Part shown: piece by piece, positions 1-11,799 of the stretch
How the letters are laid out: each line of letters starts with the position of its first letter
How positions within the stretch are numbered: position 1 is the stretch's first letter
DNA from: Paramacrobiotus metropolitanus
Taxonomy: Eukaryota; Tardigrada; Eutardigrada; Parachela; Macrobiotidae
Assembly (NCBI RefSeq): GCF_019649055.1
Contig: NW_026570229.1
Coordinates: 2,155,001-2,219,000, forward strand
DNA: 64,000 bases
Direction: 5' to 3'
The notes under the pieces: generated by a model
The model's database searches: none
Told to the model about the DNA's origin: nothing
What the model saw: only the letters and a program-made list of their open reading frames with translations
Made by a program: the position numbers and the translations under genes

Positions 1-50
1 TTTTCACCCAATCGCTTTTGTGTAACATCCACTGAAGATTTCTGATGCAG

Positions 51-3000
51 GATGAGGACATGTTTGGAGAGAACCGTAGAAGTGACGAACTAAACGCACT
101 AGACGACTTACTGCCAGCAACAAGCAGCAGTGGCAGGCAAGGTTTCATGCAGCCAAGCAGTAAATTTAAATTAAAATTGTTAAATATTATGGGTCATTTG
201 TCCTAAAGCGACTGCACAAACGTAAACTGGTTTAGATATCACCACAAATTCAGAAAATATAGATTTGCAGTACCATCTAAGTTTCTTGTTATTGAAAATA
301 ATTGTGTTTTGACATAGTGTATATTACGGACTAATTAACGTGCTCGAAATTTTGGGATTTTCTGTATGCTTTAAAAATTGTTGAATTTTATTTTGTGTAA
401 TTGTTTTTAAAAAGACCTCTATTTTACTGGTTTTTGAAATAAGCCGCCGCCACGGCTAGCAAGAAGCGGTTCAATTCAAAAACTCTAAACAACAAACAAA
501 TCAGCGACAAATTACCCGAAACGCGACAAAGATTTCATCACCGCCAAAATCATAACTTTCAATTTGAAATAATCATGTTCTGATTGAGGGGTGAGTTTTA
601 TTCAGCAGATTTAAACTGAGCAGCAGTAACGAAATTTGATACCGTCGAATAGAAATAATTTCAATTTATTAGTGTATCTACATGAGCATTATGGTCTGCA
701 GGGCTGGAGGCGGAAGTTTGGAAGATAGCTTCAGTCTGACGGGGCATGAGTCGGATACGGTTGAAGCAGCTGCGGAAAGTTGTAGGCAAGTAAACATATT
801 TTGTATTTATTAAATAATTTTTTCCATTGATGAATTGTAAGACACAAAATCGCGTTCGCAGTAATGATCCGTAGATCCGTTTGATGTAAAATTATTCAGA
901 CTGACGTTCCACGTTTTCATCTTTTGCTAATGCATACGTATACATACGTACGTAGCCTCTTGTTGTCGATGGCATTTTTGCTTGATCACGTCGATTAGTC
1001 AGTATTTAAGTTTACAATTGCATCCTTTCTCAACGAGAGAAATACGAGATGGCCCATGGGCAACCGAAATATTATTCTTTGAATGGAATAAATGAAAACC
1101 GGAAGTCAAGTTATATTCCGTCGAGCAACTGAGAATTTAATATCATTCCGGTTGCAAGGTTTGGGAGCATATTACGACGAAGCAAGATAGATATTTGTAC
1201 TACAGTTTGTTCCGTGTACTACAATTCACAACCTTAACTTTTTAAATTTACGTATGCATTTGTACTTTTGTATTTTTTATTACAACGGAATGCCGCGTGC
1301 ATGTTCTGGTGTGGAAGCATCAACACAGATTACTTGCTACATAGGCAAAATATCCATGTATCTGTAATGGAATATCCGCGAGCACAGGATGATGTCCTAA
1401 TATATAGACCTCAATGTAATTGGTTAACCAGCCTGAGCCGTTGCTTGTGAGGGAATTGGTCCGGTACATTGTGTCAAACAAACACTAAAACTACATACAT
1501 ACACTAAAAACTTTCGCTTTTGGGCACTCTGAATCATGTTTTTGTAATACTTTAATTTATGTCCTTCCAAAGCCAAATGATTTGTATGCATTGCTCTGAT
1601 AACCGTTTGCCCGCTTAGCATCCGGTTGCCAAGATATGGCGTACTAAAATGGGTTAAAAGTTGCACTGTTGTGTACCAAAAGTCTGGTGATTACCCAATC
1701 TTCTTGAAACTTTGCTGCCAATGCACTTGGTCATAGACTCAAAAATGAACCAATTTCAGGTTCATAGCATTTTCCCATAATTTTAAAATGAATTGTGAAA
1801 TTCTTGAAGTTCGTTTTAAGATCGGAAAAAAATGCTATGGATCTGATAGTTTTCTGTAGTCTCTAGCCACCGGTAGTCTAGGTAGCTCCATGCATCTGCT
1901 AAAGTTTTTTTAGTATCCTGTAGTTTGTGTACCCACCAGTAGTCCTTGTAGTTTAACGCAGATTCTCGAGTTTTGTGTAGCCATTGGTTTGGCGCGCTAC
2001 CGGTAGTCCGTGTAGTCTTACGTAATTACGTACTGAAGTTTTGTTTCGTCGCAATGAAGTCGTATGAGACACTTCTTAAACGACTAATTTCTGGGCCCAC
2101 AGCATCAATCCTAAAGTTCTTAGATCTTTTAAATTTTAGTTGTTTGGTTTCCTAATTTTCTTAAATTTTGCGGGCTTTAAGGCTTAAACCGGCTTTATGG
2201 CTTACACAGGCTTAATTTGCAGGCTTAAACTTTTAACAAGTTTTGGAATACTGTAGCAACAAAAGCAAACTTGAAGAAACCTTTTTGCAGGTAATTAAAA
2301 CTACAAGGCTAATTAAAGCGTCTCCCGAAAACTACAGAAACTACGAAGATTTAATATGAAATACAGAAAACTACACTAACTACCGAGACTATCGTTGACA
2401 ACCAAAAACTACAGGGACTGCACAGACTACCTGTGGATGCGGAGAACCACACAAACTATCGAGAATACCGGTAATTACCGAAATTACCGGAAATTAGCGA
2501 AAACTACGCATACTACTTGGACGTACAGGAAACTGCGCAAACTACCGAGACTATCGGTGACTACCGGAAACTAAAGGAACTACGCTGACTACCTGAGAAT
2601 ACAGAAAACAATACAAACTACCGAGCCTAGTGGTGGCTGCGCGAGGCTACACAGACTACTCGCGGCTATCCAAAATATAAAAAACTCCGCGAGATTATAG
2701 GTTGCTACACAATGCCACACAGATCACTGCCGGTTACTAAAAAACCTACACGTAGTGACGGAGGCAGCATCTAACTACGGTGGCCTACGGTACTACAAGC
2801 CAAAATGTTGATTCCAGAAAATAACATGTTCGAAAGTGCCATATATAACTTTACGGGCCTAAACCGAGTCTTCTCTTTGGCAAATTTAGGATCACATTGA
2901 CTTAGACATGTCTGCGAAATAGCCCTCAGCTCTTATATCAATTAAAAAAGGTCCATAAATTAGCTGTAAGAGCGATGACAGAATTGTTACGGCAGTAGTA

Positions 3001-3761
3001 ATTTGAGTTTCCTTGTCTTAAAGATGGTCCCGCAGTAGAGAGTGGTTCAAAATTAACTTTTGTGTCGGATTTAAAATCGCGCGGCCAATATCCATTCCTG
3101 AAAATTCTTCCTTTAGCCCTGTAGTCAAAGCTAGTGAACGACTACGCACACGCAATCGGAATACTGAGTCATTTAACAGGTGTTTGCTCAAGCTTTTTAG
3201 TTATGTCTGTAACTGTATTTAAGCCATGTAACCGCATGCCCGCTGTTTTGCCGCAGACGTGCCAGCTTGCTTGGAAAACGTCACCTCGTCGAAGACCCGT
3301 TCGATGAAGAGAACCTGTCACATCAAGAGAATTTGGAATCGCCGGAGCCCAAAAAAAGGTAACGTTTCGGAAATTTAAAACCATGCTTTTACGTACTTTG
3401 GCAAGAAAGCCCTGACCTTTTCATGTGCATTTACAGCCGCAGAAGTCCTTTGTTTGGTCATCGCGCTCGTAGCAGCTTAGGACGTCCGAAAACCGACATT
3501 GAGATTTTAAGTTCGCCAGAGAAAGGGTAAGAAATGGGTCGTAGCACTTCTGAACTGCTTGTTTTGTGTAATGCAATCTTTGTGTTAATCAACTGCTTAG
3601 TGGCACGATCTCATTAGCAAATAATTGACATAACGGCAGTGTGCGTAAAATAATTTCGAATAAATTGCGACTTCAATCTACAGGAACCACAGTGGCGTTC
3701 GTCAGCGGTCGATGTCCATCTCAGACAGTGATATTACCGAATTAACGTCATCGCACGTAAG
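51..3761 (+). CDS. Unrecognised Ser/Arg-rich protein, five internal exons, incomplete
   Basis: I do not recognise this protein. Five short open exons can be joined in phase: 51-136, 702-785, 3257-3358, 3437-3526 and 3684-3761. Each later exon follows a good acceptor (for example ttttgccgcag, catttacag, ctacag). Exons 1 and 2 end at GC donors (AG|gcaag), the others at GT donors. Every one of these exons ends in phase 2, usually after AG, so an Arg or Ser codon is split at the joins. The peptide is hydrophilic, rich in Ser, Arg, Asp and Glu, with DEDMFGENRRSDELNALDDL in exon 1 and RRSPLFGHRARSSLGRP in exon 4. No start codon, membrane segment or stop is assigned. Exon 1 could begin earlier, at position 31, in the same frame. 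Continuation after 3761 is not visible, so the 3' part is lost, lies further on, or the gene is decaying. The 2.5-kb second intron holds the inverted short-motif repeat at 1.85-2.8 kb. Confidence 0.5.
1848..2800. repeat. Inverted arms of TAGT/ACTA short-motif repeats
   Basis: About 1848-2010 is packed with GTAGTC, CCGGTAGTC and similar words. From about 2300 to 2800 the reverse complements dominate (GACTAC, CTACCGAGACTA, ACTACCGG). The two arms are opposite in orientation, so the region could fold back. It lies in an intron of the unrecognised gene. It resembles in plan the elements at 14.0-15.7, 16.0-16.9 and 23.5-24.3 kb, although the motif differs. No target-site duplication was found. Confidence 0.45.
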
Positions 3762-5148
3762 GTAAAAAGTTTGTTCCTCTATTTTTTACATTTTCTTGTT
3801 GACTTACATACCTTGTACTACAATGGTCAAGTTCTAGCGCGCGTCAAGTTCTTTTTCAAATAAAAACCATGGTTTTCAGTTAACCCTTTTGTTAGCAAAA
3901 ACTGGCAACATCCAGCTTTGCTTCAGGCTTAATACCGCAGCTACTATTTGGTAGCTCATGCTGCATTGTCGTTACGATTAGCGCACTAGCAAATGCTACA
4001 ATCACCTGCACATCGCTCACAAGCAGCGCATCCATTTTAGGGAAGTGGTCCGGTACATGGTACCAAATTCGTGTACATGCACGAAAACTTTCACTTTCGC
4101 CCAATTTGAAACACATTTTTGCTACGGGTTGACGGGTTGACGGAAATCTAGCCGCCATATTCACGACCCAGCTTGCAGCACTCCGGCAATACGGTGCATT
4201 ATGCGCTATCCAAACTTATAACGCACATTTCGGCGGACGCAAGTAGTTAAGATTATGATGTCCGCAAAAGTCATCGGTTCTTAACAGTGCGTGGCCTTAT
4301 AAAAATTTGCTGTGCCTCTACGACTATGACCGCTGAATCGGCTTTCAGTTGCAGTTCGTGACTGAATTAAGGCATCGCCTTAGATCTTCGTATTCGCCGG
4401 TGACCCGGTACTTTGGTAGGTGGCTTGGAAACAAAAAGCTAGTAACTGCTGCGTTCTGCGAGTAATAGCCGCCCAAAGGGATGCTTTGCACCAGCAACGT
4501 CTGATCAGCATTTGTCCGCCGCCATCGCAGCAGCTTGACCGGAGAAATATCGGAAAAAAATTCCACGCCATACTGGCACTTTGATACCAGCATTTTGCTT
4601 TATAGGCAAAATGCTTACTCATTAACAAAGAGATTCGTACATACTGGTACTTCTTACACTCTCATGAACGTGGTTTGGTCAAAGATGCAATATTCAGTTA
4701 AAGGTGTTCACAACCTTTTACATGGTTATAAAGCCGTTTCACTGTGTGCATCGCTTTTTGCGCGGATTACCTTGTGTACGAACACTCCTGGGTTCCGCGA
4801 ACATACCATGCATGATTTGAATGCGATTGACATTTGAATTTATTGTAATCATATCTCACAACGATCCCGTCATCATGGTGCACATGCAAAAACAAAAGCG
4901 CACTTTGCGCATAGTTCGTTGGTGTTCATCGTGCTCATTTCTGCTTTCTCCTTATCCCATCATACCCCATGCCACTAAACAAAATTAACAGAGGTAAAAT
5001 AAGTGAGCAAAAGTTGAGCAGGGTCAGCACAGAGCAAAAATGGTGTAGAAGGGTGTGAACGGTGTGATTGCTTAAATTAAAAGAACAGTGTATACTAATT
5101 ATTGAACAATAACGAATTGCTGAACAATAATTCATGATTTCGCTTTAG
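3762..5148. other. No gene recognised; dispersed-repeat fragment
   Basis: AT-rich sequence with only short open frames that overlap on both strands. About 4048-4125 carries a dispersed repeat (GGTCCGGTACATGGTACCAA followed by a CGAAAACTTTCACTTTCG-like stretch). Related copies lie near 1460-1530, 6460-6500 and 61270-61345. Nothing else could be supported. Confidence 0.3.
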
Positions 5149-6376
5149 GGACATCATACCCCAAGCAAAGCACCTGCTGTGCGTGCTGCATGTTAAGCAA
5201 AACTTGAAGCGGCTTCTCGCGAACGAATTTTCTTACTGTGCAGAAGACGAGCTGCAGCAGACCGTTAATGATATCTTCGGTGTTGTGCGGCCAAGCCAGA
5301 ATACGTTTATTAAAGGGCTCATCGATGCTTCGTCCACCCGCGAATTTAACGAACAACTTGCCGCTCTGAAGGAAATCTGGGAAGCGCGGCATCCAGGATT
5401 TACCGACCGGTACTTTGACCCAGATGTCCAAAGCAAGTACATCCATAAACTCATACTGGAAGCACGCGAGCCAGCTGGATTCGGAGATAGACTGTGTCAA
5501 AATAACGCGACCGAAACAGCCAATTCTATGGTGCGAAAGAAGCTGGAATTAAAGCCAAAGCGAACGCTGACTGATCTGGAAACGGTTCGTGGCCTGAAGC
5601 GATTATTTTTTCATCAAGAACGGCAAATGGCGGAAAGCATTGTTGGGCGTGGTGAATTCCGTCGCAAGAACGTTCATGCGACAGCGTGCACGACAGCAGT
5701 GCTATTCCAACCTGACACTTTGAAGAAAGCGTACATCGACATTTTTGGAATCGTTCCGGATAATGATTTGTTGCAGCATTTGAAACCTGAAGCTTCGAAT
5801 GCTTGTGTAGCATCGAATCGTGGGATTGAATTTCCTATCAGTTTCGTCGAAGCAACCTTGGCAGACGAACATCGTTTGGACTGGAACGCTGCGCGCACCA
5901 TCCTTCAGCAGCAACGTATTCGAGAAAAGGCAGAGACGAAAGTTCAGAGAAACAATTGTGTTGACTACGCTATTGATGAGCCAAGAGATCGCGTGGAAAG
6001 AGTTGTGACCTGGAAGACGGGAACATTTGAAGTTGATTGCCGATGTGATCGCTTTATGACAAAAGGCATCTGCTGTCATTCGATTGCGGTTGCCGCTTTT
6101 GCGGGTAGTCTGCCGAGTTATTTGGAGAAATTCCACAGCAGAAGGAAACTTTATCGGAAAATTGTTCGCCCCACTTCAAAAGAAAGCGGACGCAAACCAA
6201 AAGGAACACGGCGTAAAGTGATCGACCGAAAAGCAGCTGAAGGTGCAACAATCCGCAAAGGACGAGAAGAAGTACCATCAGCGATTGCTGGTTTAAGCGG
6301 TTTAGCGTATCCATCGAGCGAGGAACAGCAAACCACGTCCCAACAGAAAGGTAGAACCGCATACATTTATCTATAA
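5149..6376 (+). CDS. MULE-type transposase C-terminal region with SWIM zinc finger
   Basis: An uninterrupted frame of about 400 codons begins just after a possible acceptor (cgctttag|G at 5149) and ends at a TAA at 6374-6376. It is open back to 5138. Near the N-terminus AKHLLCVLHVKQNLKRLL matches the helix-rich segment that follows the catalytic core in Mutator-like (MULE) transposases. Around residue 110, CQNNATETANSMVRKKL matches the NNxxE...N block of that family. VDCRCDRFMTKGICCH near residue 280 gives the CxC...CxH SWIM zinc finger, which binds DNA or protein. The last 70 residues are Lys/Arg/Ser-rich. The N-terminal zinc finger and the first catalytic acidic residues are not present upstream, so the copy is truncated or its first exons are unidentified. 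The long intact frame suggests a recent insertion or a host gene taken from a transposon. Confidence 0.7.
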
Positions 6377-8066
6377 TTTGTAGATATAATAATATACTCG
6401 TAATTACGTTTGAGCGGGCTACTATGATAAGTGATTGGGTGACATACATCTGAGAGAAGTGACCCGGTACATGGTAGCAAAAAAAAACTATGACGAAAGC
6501 GCTTTGCCCTCGGAGCCACGCACTGCACAAAATTAATTGCGGTCACCGCCGCATCTGTGCAGTGACAGTACTAGTACTTCCTTATCATAAACAGCTGTTG
6601 TTTGTCGGTCATGTCATTTTCGATTTCAGTTTTTTTGCAGAAACATTCCATAGTCTTATTTCGCAAAAAAAGATAGGATGTCGTAAAAACTGAGTGTCCT
6701 ATTCGTTTGCCTAATTTATTTTGCTGTTTGCTGTTATCCCCATTTTGTTGTTATCCCCATAAAACACAAGTAAGGAGATCACGATGTCACGCCCGGTAGA
6801 TTGCTCTTGTAACAAACGAAAACTGAAATTAATGACAACTTACCAAAAATATTGCACCAAAAAGTCAATAGGCTGTGCCGCTGTAGTACCGGTGTCCCTC
6901 TAAATGACGGGCAGTTGAGCGTTGGGTATGCGCAGAACTGTCGAAAATTCGAAATTACCTCTGATCACGTAACGGCATGGCCGTAAGCAAATGGGGTGCA
7001 CTTGAGCGCGCACATACTGCAGGGTTGATTCATTTTTTTGCCATATAATTGACTGGGACAAGTTTAAGGGCACAGTTGTCCTTGGAGGATGCGCAGCTAT
7101 TTTTGGGCCGTTGCGCCTACCCCATTGCTCAGACCATGCTACGGCCCTGCGTAGCGGTACGCGTATACATCAAGAACGCGTAAACTGATGCGCCAGTACT
7201 TGGTTTTCTAATGTTTCGATGAGAAAGCTGTAAAAGATTCCAACTACAAGGAAACCATATTTAGTCGCATGACTCGGTGCAGGTAATTTAAAGAAATTCA
7301 AAATGCATCTGAGGTGGTTTCTGATACATCGATAGCACAAATGTACATGTAGCAGCAACTGAATTTACAGTTTTCGAAACGATGGGAAGCTTTAAAGCTT
7401 TGCGGTCATGTTTTACCGCTTGCCAGACCTTGTAACGACAAATTCCACTGCCAGTGGCAAATGCCAGCGGCAGGCGCTACTGCCATCTTTTTTTGTGTCC
7501 GATAATTTTCTCAGATTATGCATTATGTTACAAAAGATGCGAATATAAGCTGCGTTTTAAAGAAATACTAAAGCCCATTCTTAGCGTTGGTGCCATTTTC
7601 AGCTCGCCGGTAACGTCTTGTGTCGCTAGTAACATTGAAGAATGCAAGGTCATAGGGCAGAAGCATTCAAGTGTACCTGTAGACGAGCGTTCTGGCTTAT
7701 GTGGGTGTATGCCACCTCGCTGAAATATGGGGACGAAAGCGAATAGATTCCGCCACTTAGGTACATGACCAAATAATACCATCCTTGGAATTAGACACAC
7801 TTACTGATGGTGGCCAAACGCTTTCCCTTTTCTTGGTAAGGAAGTATGCGTCTGTCTTCCGTTGCGGTTCCATGCTACTGTGGGAACTGCGAGATCTTGC
7901 TTACGGAACTTAGATCTTTCAGCAAAAATTTAGTAGCGCACACAAAAGATCTGCTAGCAAAAATTAAGTAAATTAAAAAGCAGACTAACTAATTAAGTAG
8001 CAAACATGTTGCAAAACCGAGTAAATTTCGAAGGATGAATGTCGGATAGGTAATTTTAAACAGTTA
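6377..8066. other. No gene recognised
   Basis: No convincing exon was found. The open frames here (for example 7454-7723 plus and 7528-7800 minus) overlap each other and carry no motif I know. A short dispersed repeat with CCCGGTACATGGTA occurs at about 6461-6480, and the 7760 region has a weaker match. Confidence 0.3.
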
Positions 8067-8221
8067 CTGTAGCCGCCTGCACAAGTTGCTCCACAGAGTG
8101 GGGTATACGAATATACTGTATATTTGCAACCACATTGCTTGTATTATTTTTAGCTCAGTGTGTGCAGGGCAACGGCAACGGCCGGATCTACCAGTGGAGC
8201 AACTTGTGCGGTTGGCTTCAG
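8067..8221. mobile_element. Small inverted-repeat element (MITE-like), 155 bp
   Basis: The left end reads CTGTAGCCGCCTGCACAAGT, continuing to GCTCCAC. The right end is the reverse complement with a few mismatches (GTGGAGCAACTTGTGCGG...GGCTTCAG). Each terminal inverted repeat is about 28 bp. TA flanks both sides, which could be a TA target duplication as in Tc1/mariner-like elements. The first 20 bases match the ends of the larger MITE at 25762-26301, so both belong to one family. Confidence 0.6.
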
Positions 8222-8511
8222 TAGAAGTCATTGTGCGATAACTTTGAGTGTTGAAACGAAAAAATCTTTTTTGAATACGATCTCTCAGATTTTCCTATTT
8301 ATTACGGGCTCCATGGTGTTCTATAAATTCGCTAAACCTTTCGCAGTCTGGCTTCTGGTACTTGTGCAACCAAATCTTATGTTATATAGGAAACAAATTC
8401 CCGTGGGAATTAAATGTCGGTCCTTTCAAGGTCTGCAGTCTGAAAGGTGGCGGGGGTTTGCGATCGTACGCTAGTTACCACTGCTGTGGCTGCCGCACAC
8501 CGTTTTCGCAG

Positions 8512-8775
8512 CAAACGCCGGATCTGGATCTGATACTTGTGAGGACCGAGCCAAATTACGACAAAGGAAAAACCGCTGTTATGCCACCGCGAGACTGTGC
8601 GTACCATCTGAATATTGGATGTGTTCGACGTCGACATCCAGACATCAGCCTAGAAAGCCAGAGATTCGGAGAGGGAGTGAGAAGAGAAATTGCGTTAACG
8701 GAACAGCAGAAAAAATTGCTTCTGAATTTTATGGAGAGCATTCCCTCCACTGTGCCATTTCGTACTAGCGTCTAA
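8512..8775 (+). CDS. Possible exon, function unknown
   Basis: After an acceptor-like site (ccgttttcgcag) an 87-codon frame runs to a TAA at 8773-8775. It contains PPRDCAYHLNIGCVRRRHPD with spaced Cys and His, then a Glu/Gln/Lys-rich tail ending near LLLNFMESIPST. I do not recognise the family. The Cys/His pattern hints at a zinc-binding module, perhaps from a transposon. The frame is also open upstream to 8362, across a region with the same composition. It may equally be a chance frame. No partner exon was found. Confidence 0.25.
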   Translation, partial: QTPDLDLILVRTEPNYDKGKTAVMPPRDCAYHLNIGCVRRRHPDISLESQRFGEGVRREIALTEQQKKLLLNFMESIPSTVPFRTSV

Positions 8776-10479
8776 TTTGTTGTCGAATGATTGATTCTGA
8801 TTTCTGAACAAGCACTTGTATTTGCTTAACTGAAACCAACTTAGGCTTTTGTGTTGGAATATTTTTGTTTTGTATCTGGATTGCCAATTCACTTAGTAGT
8901 TTCTCCTTTTTGAATTTTTGTCATTATAGTCGTTCTGTTTATTTTGCGGGTTTTCCCCGTGGAGCAATGTACTCTACGGTTTCCCCGTTAGTGGATTCTG
9001 GCGTTTGCATAAATAAATCAAATACAAAAGGTAGACTACCTTCCTTTTTAAATATATAGAGCTAGAATAACTGTAGTTTGTAGTAAATATTTTTTTCCTT
9101 TGACATTATAATGCTTTATCGTTAAATAGTTACTAATCTGGCTTTGGCTGGGCTAATGGCAGTAAATCGCTATAAACAATTTGGCTCGTGGAACGACATT
9201 TGATTCATTACTTTCATTTCATTTGTTCTACCTTTGGCTCGTGTGCTCCTTGTATCTATACAGTAAGTATAGTGTACTTCAAGTACAGCACAATCCAATT
9301 GGCTTCCAGTCGATCACACAGCAACACGCTAAAGATACTCAATAAATATTAAAAGTAAATAATAGCAAGAACATTAGTACAGTACTTGCCTGAGATTCTA
9401 TAAACAGCAAGATTGATTCAGTGACAATTACGGCAGAAATATTCGTACAGTAGGAGTGGGTGCCTTATCCAATTTCCGACCGAAACGAGAAAATGATGTT
9501 ATCGAGTCGTTTATAAGACAGTCTCGATGAGATACTTTCCTATTTTTGCGGGCGACAACATAATTGTTACGGCTCGTGTGGGCTGGTTTATCAAAGGTCA
9601 CACGTCGCGGTTTGAACTTACTCACATCAAGATTTGTGCACGACAGTTATTTTATTAGAACTTTCGCAGTTTCTGAAAGTGCGGTGCAGTTCTGCACAAT
9701 ATTCCCAATGTCGGCTTTTTCTGCACAAAAAAGGCTTCGTCGCTCACTCATTCAGCAATTTTCTTCACTGAACAGTGGTGGTAGCTCTAGCGATTTTGTT
9801 TTGTTCACTAGACAGTGGTAGCTAGGACCTCACTCACTTAGCAATTTTGTTCACTGGATTTTGGTCTCTTCGAAACCTGGACTGATGTAAACATGGTTGG
9901 GAATTCAGATTTTTCTTTTTAGGCATATGAACATTGTAATTCGATTTACAGCAATCCGGTTATTAAGGTTCAGCATGTTTGCAAATAAAATAATTACATA
10001 TTTATTACAGTACATACTTAAACTTTAATAAATGTTCTAGGCAACTGGCACTGCTATTATTCTCTAAGTCGACTTGTAAGCTTTACCGAAGCCAGCTTTG
10101 CCGGAACCGGCACCGGTGGGACGGATTTAAATAACTTTTTAAGTAATCAAGTGCATATGACCCAGTTTCTAAACTTGCTGAATCTAATGGCGTTTACAGT
10201 TTTTTTGATTATTTTCCGGTTTCTCGATTTCGATGTCTCAGCTTTTTTTGTGGTTATATTGTAGATTTTGTTCCTTGATAACGCTATGTAGTGGCATTAG
10301 CGTTCGCCAAAAGATTTTAGCAGCGATTAGTTTTATGCAGAATCGGTATCGGCTGCCTTTGCTGCACTGTTAGACCTTACGATCGGTACAGTCAAGTCGG
10401 TGAATTATACATTGTTAAGGGTACTCAAACATCCTTTACGAACGGCTCTATAAGTTAAAGATGCGATTTCCCTTACATG
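8776..10479. other. No gene recognised
   Basis: AT-rich DNA. Two opposing open frames overlap at 9428-9821 (65 codons minus, 85 codons plus). Neither has a recognisable motif or good splice sites, so neither is called. The rest shows no structure I can name. Confidence 0.3.
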
Positions 10480-10785
10480 CATACAGGAGAGCGTCGATCG
10501 CATGAGTTTGTACGTCAACGAATATCGCTGGAGATTCAGCGTGGAAATGCAGCATCTATCCTTGGCACAATGGACGGAGTGGATAGTTTAAATGAAGTTT
10601 TGCTGTTGTGAATAAGATAGCGTTTTTCTTTCTTTCTTACCTGAACTGTGCAATTATTATTAATAAAGTTATATTTCCCTTTAACTCTCACTTGCCAATT
10701 CTATTTATCTAAATCGGTTAATGATAAAAATTAATAGAGTTAATGATAAAATCGGTTAATGATAAAAATCGGTTAAAAAATAAGT
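10480..10785 (+). pseudogene. 5'-truncated 3' end of RT/endonuclease retrotransposon (family B)
   Basis: From about 10480 the sequence matches the last 44 codons and 3' UTR of the element at 30056-30940. The encoded tail contains QRISLEIQRGNAASILGTMD and ends in LNEVLLL with a stop at 10609-10611. The UTR also matches (CCTGAACTGTGCA, then ATTAATAAAG). It ends in about four imperfect copies of a TTAATGATAAAAATCGG unit at 10711-10785, a repeat tail of the sort some non-LTR retrotransposons carry. Truncation at the 5' end is typical of target-primed reverse transcription. It has no coding capacity of its own. Confidence 0.7.
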
Positions 10786-11582
10786 TGGTGTTTACGCATC
10801 CCTCTTTACAGAAGGACAGAAAGTCTAAAACCACTGAAAACAAATGTCAGTAGTCTGCAAAAGACACCCGCACATCAGGTGCAGGACCCTATTTAGTTTG
10901 CACTAGCGATTCCTAAACTCAGCAAACCCTATATCAAAAAGTAACCCTTTTGGTACTTTAAGATGACGGGTGTTAAGTTAAAGAGAAGAAAATTATAGAG
11001 CCTTCGTCCCATTGTAATGCAGAACCCAAAGTTAAAAGATCTGGCATCTTTAGGAAATAGAGCAACTTGTTAAGGGTGTTTGAATACCCTCACTGTATTG
11101 CATGGTTTCCTCCGTGTTCAGCGATATTACAACAATGATTATACTACGGTTACAAATTCCAAAAACAACCAAAATTGTTCCCTTCCCCAAATTTACTTCT
11201 GCCCGGCAAAGTGCCTAAAACTGCAGCAGCGTTTCCCTTCATTATTGCTATAACTAATGCGCTGTTTCAAGAAAGCGGCAGAACGGCTTTCTCCGGTCTT
11301 TCCCCGAATTAGGCGTCCAGTGAAGCTGACCATGTCTTTCGCGCCTTCTCCAATCACTCCCAGCGTTTCCACCGCAAACCTTTACTGTTGTGAATACAGC
11401 TGGGTCCCGAAGTCCGTCAGCGGTTGATTCCACGGTCCACTCTGGACCTGTGGTCAACACTTTCAGAACATAAGTCAATAGTCAAGATTTTCAGAAGCTG
11501 CAGTTAAAGTCCCAGATCAACCTTAGTAGAAGACTAGCAGTAACACGAGTTTGCTGGTCGAAGCAAGAATAATTTAGAGTAA
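10786..11582. other. No gene recognised
   Basis: Nothing beyond short open frames. The most GC-rich part (11250-11480) has a 74-codon minus-strand frame without recognisable motif. Confidence 0.3.
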
Positions 11583-11790
11583 GTGTCCAAGTGGTCAGAG
11601 TTTCTATGGTCACAGTCAGATTTAGAGTGGTCAGAGTCAGAGTGGTCGGAGTTTGAGTGGTCAGAGTTTGAGTGGTCAGAGTCAGAGTTTGAGTGGTCAG
11701 AGTCAGAGTGGTCAGAGTCAGAGTGGTCAGAGTTTGAGTGGTCAGAGTCAGAGTTTGAGTGGTCAGAGTCAGAGTCAGAGTCAGAGCTTG
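11583..11790 (+). repeat. Minisatellite of GAGTGGTCAGAGT units
   Basis: About 200 bp of tandem 6- and 12-bp units (GAGTGG, TCAGAGT, TTGAGTGGTCAGAG). They translate as Ser/Gln/Gly or Trp/Ser/Glu repeats in several frames, which is why open frames appear on both strands; none looks like a gene. The array lies directly against the 3' end (minus-strand sense) of the retrotransposon copy at 11800-13720. The second copy of that element at 43823 has no such array beside it. Confidence 0.85.
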
Positions 11791-11799
11791 AGCGCGGGC

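Noticed and set aside
5526-6530. Minus-strand frames of 95-158 codons across the MULE region
   Set aside because: Shadows of the recognised plus-strand transposase frame, without motifs.
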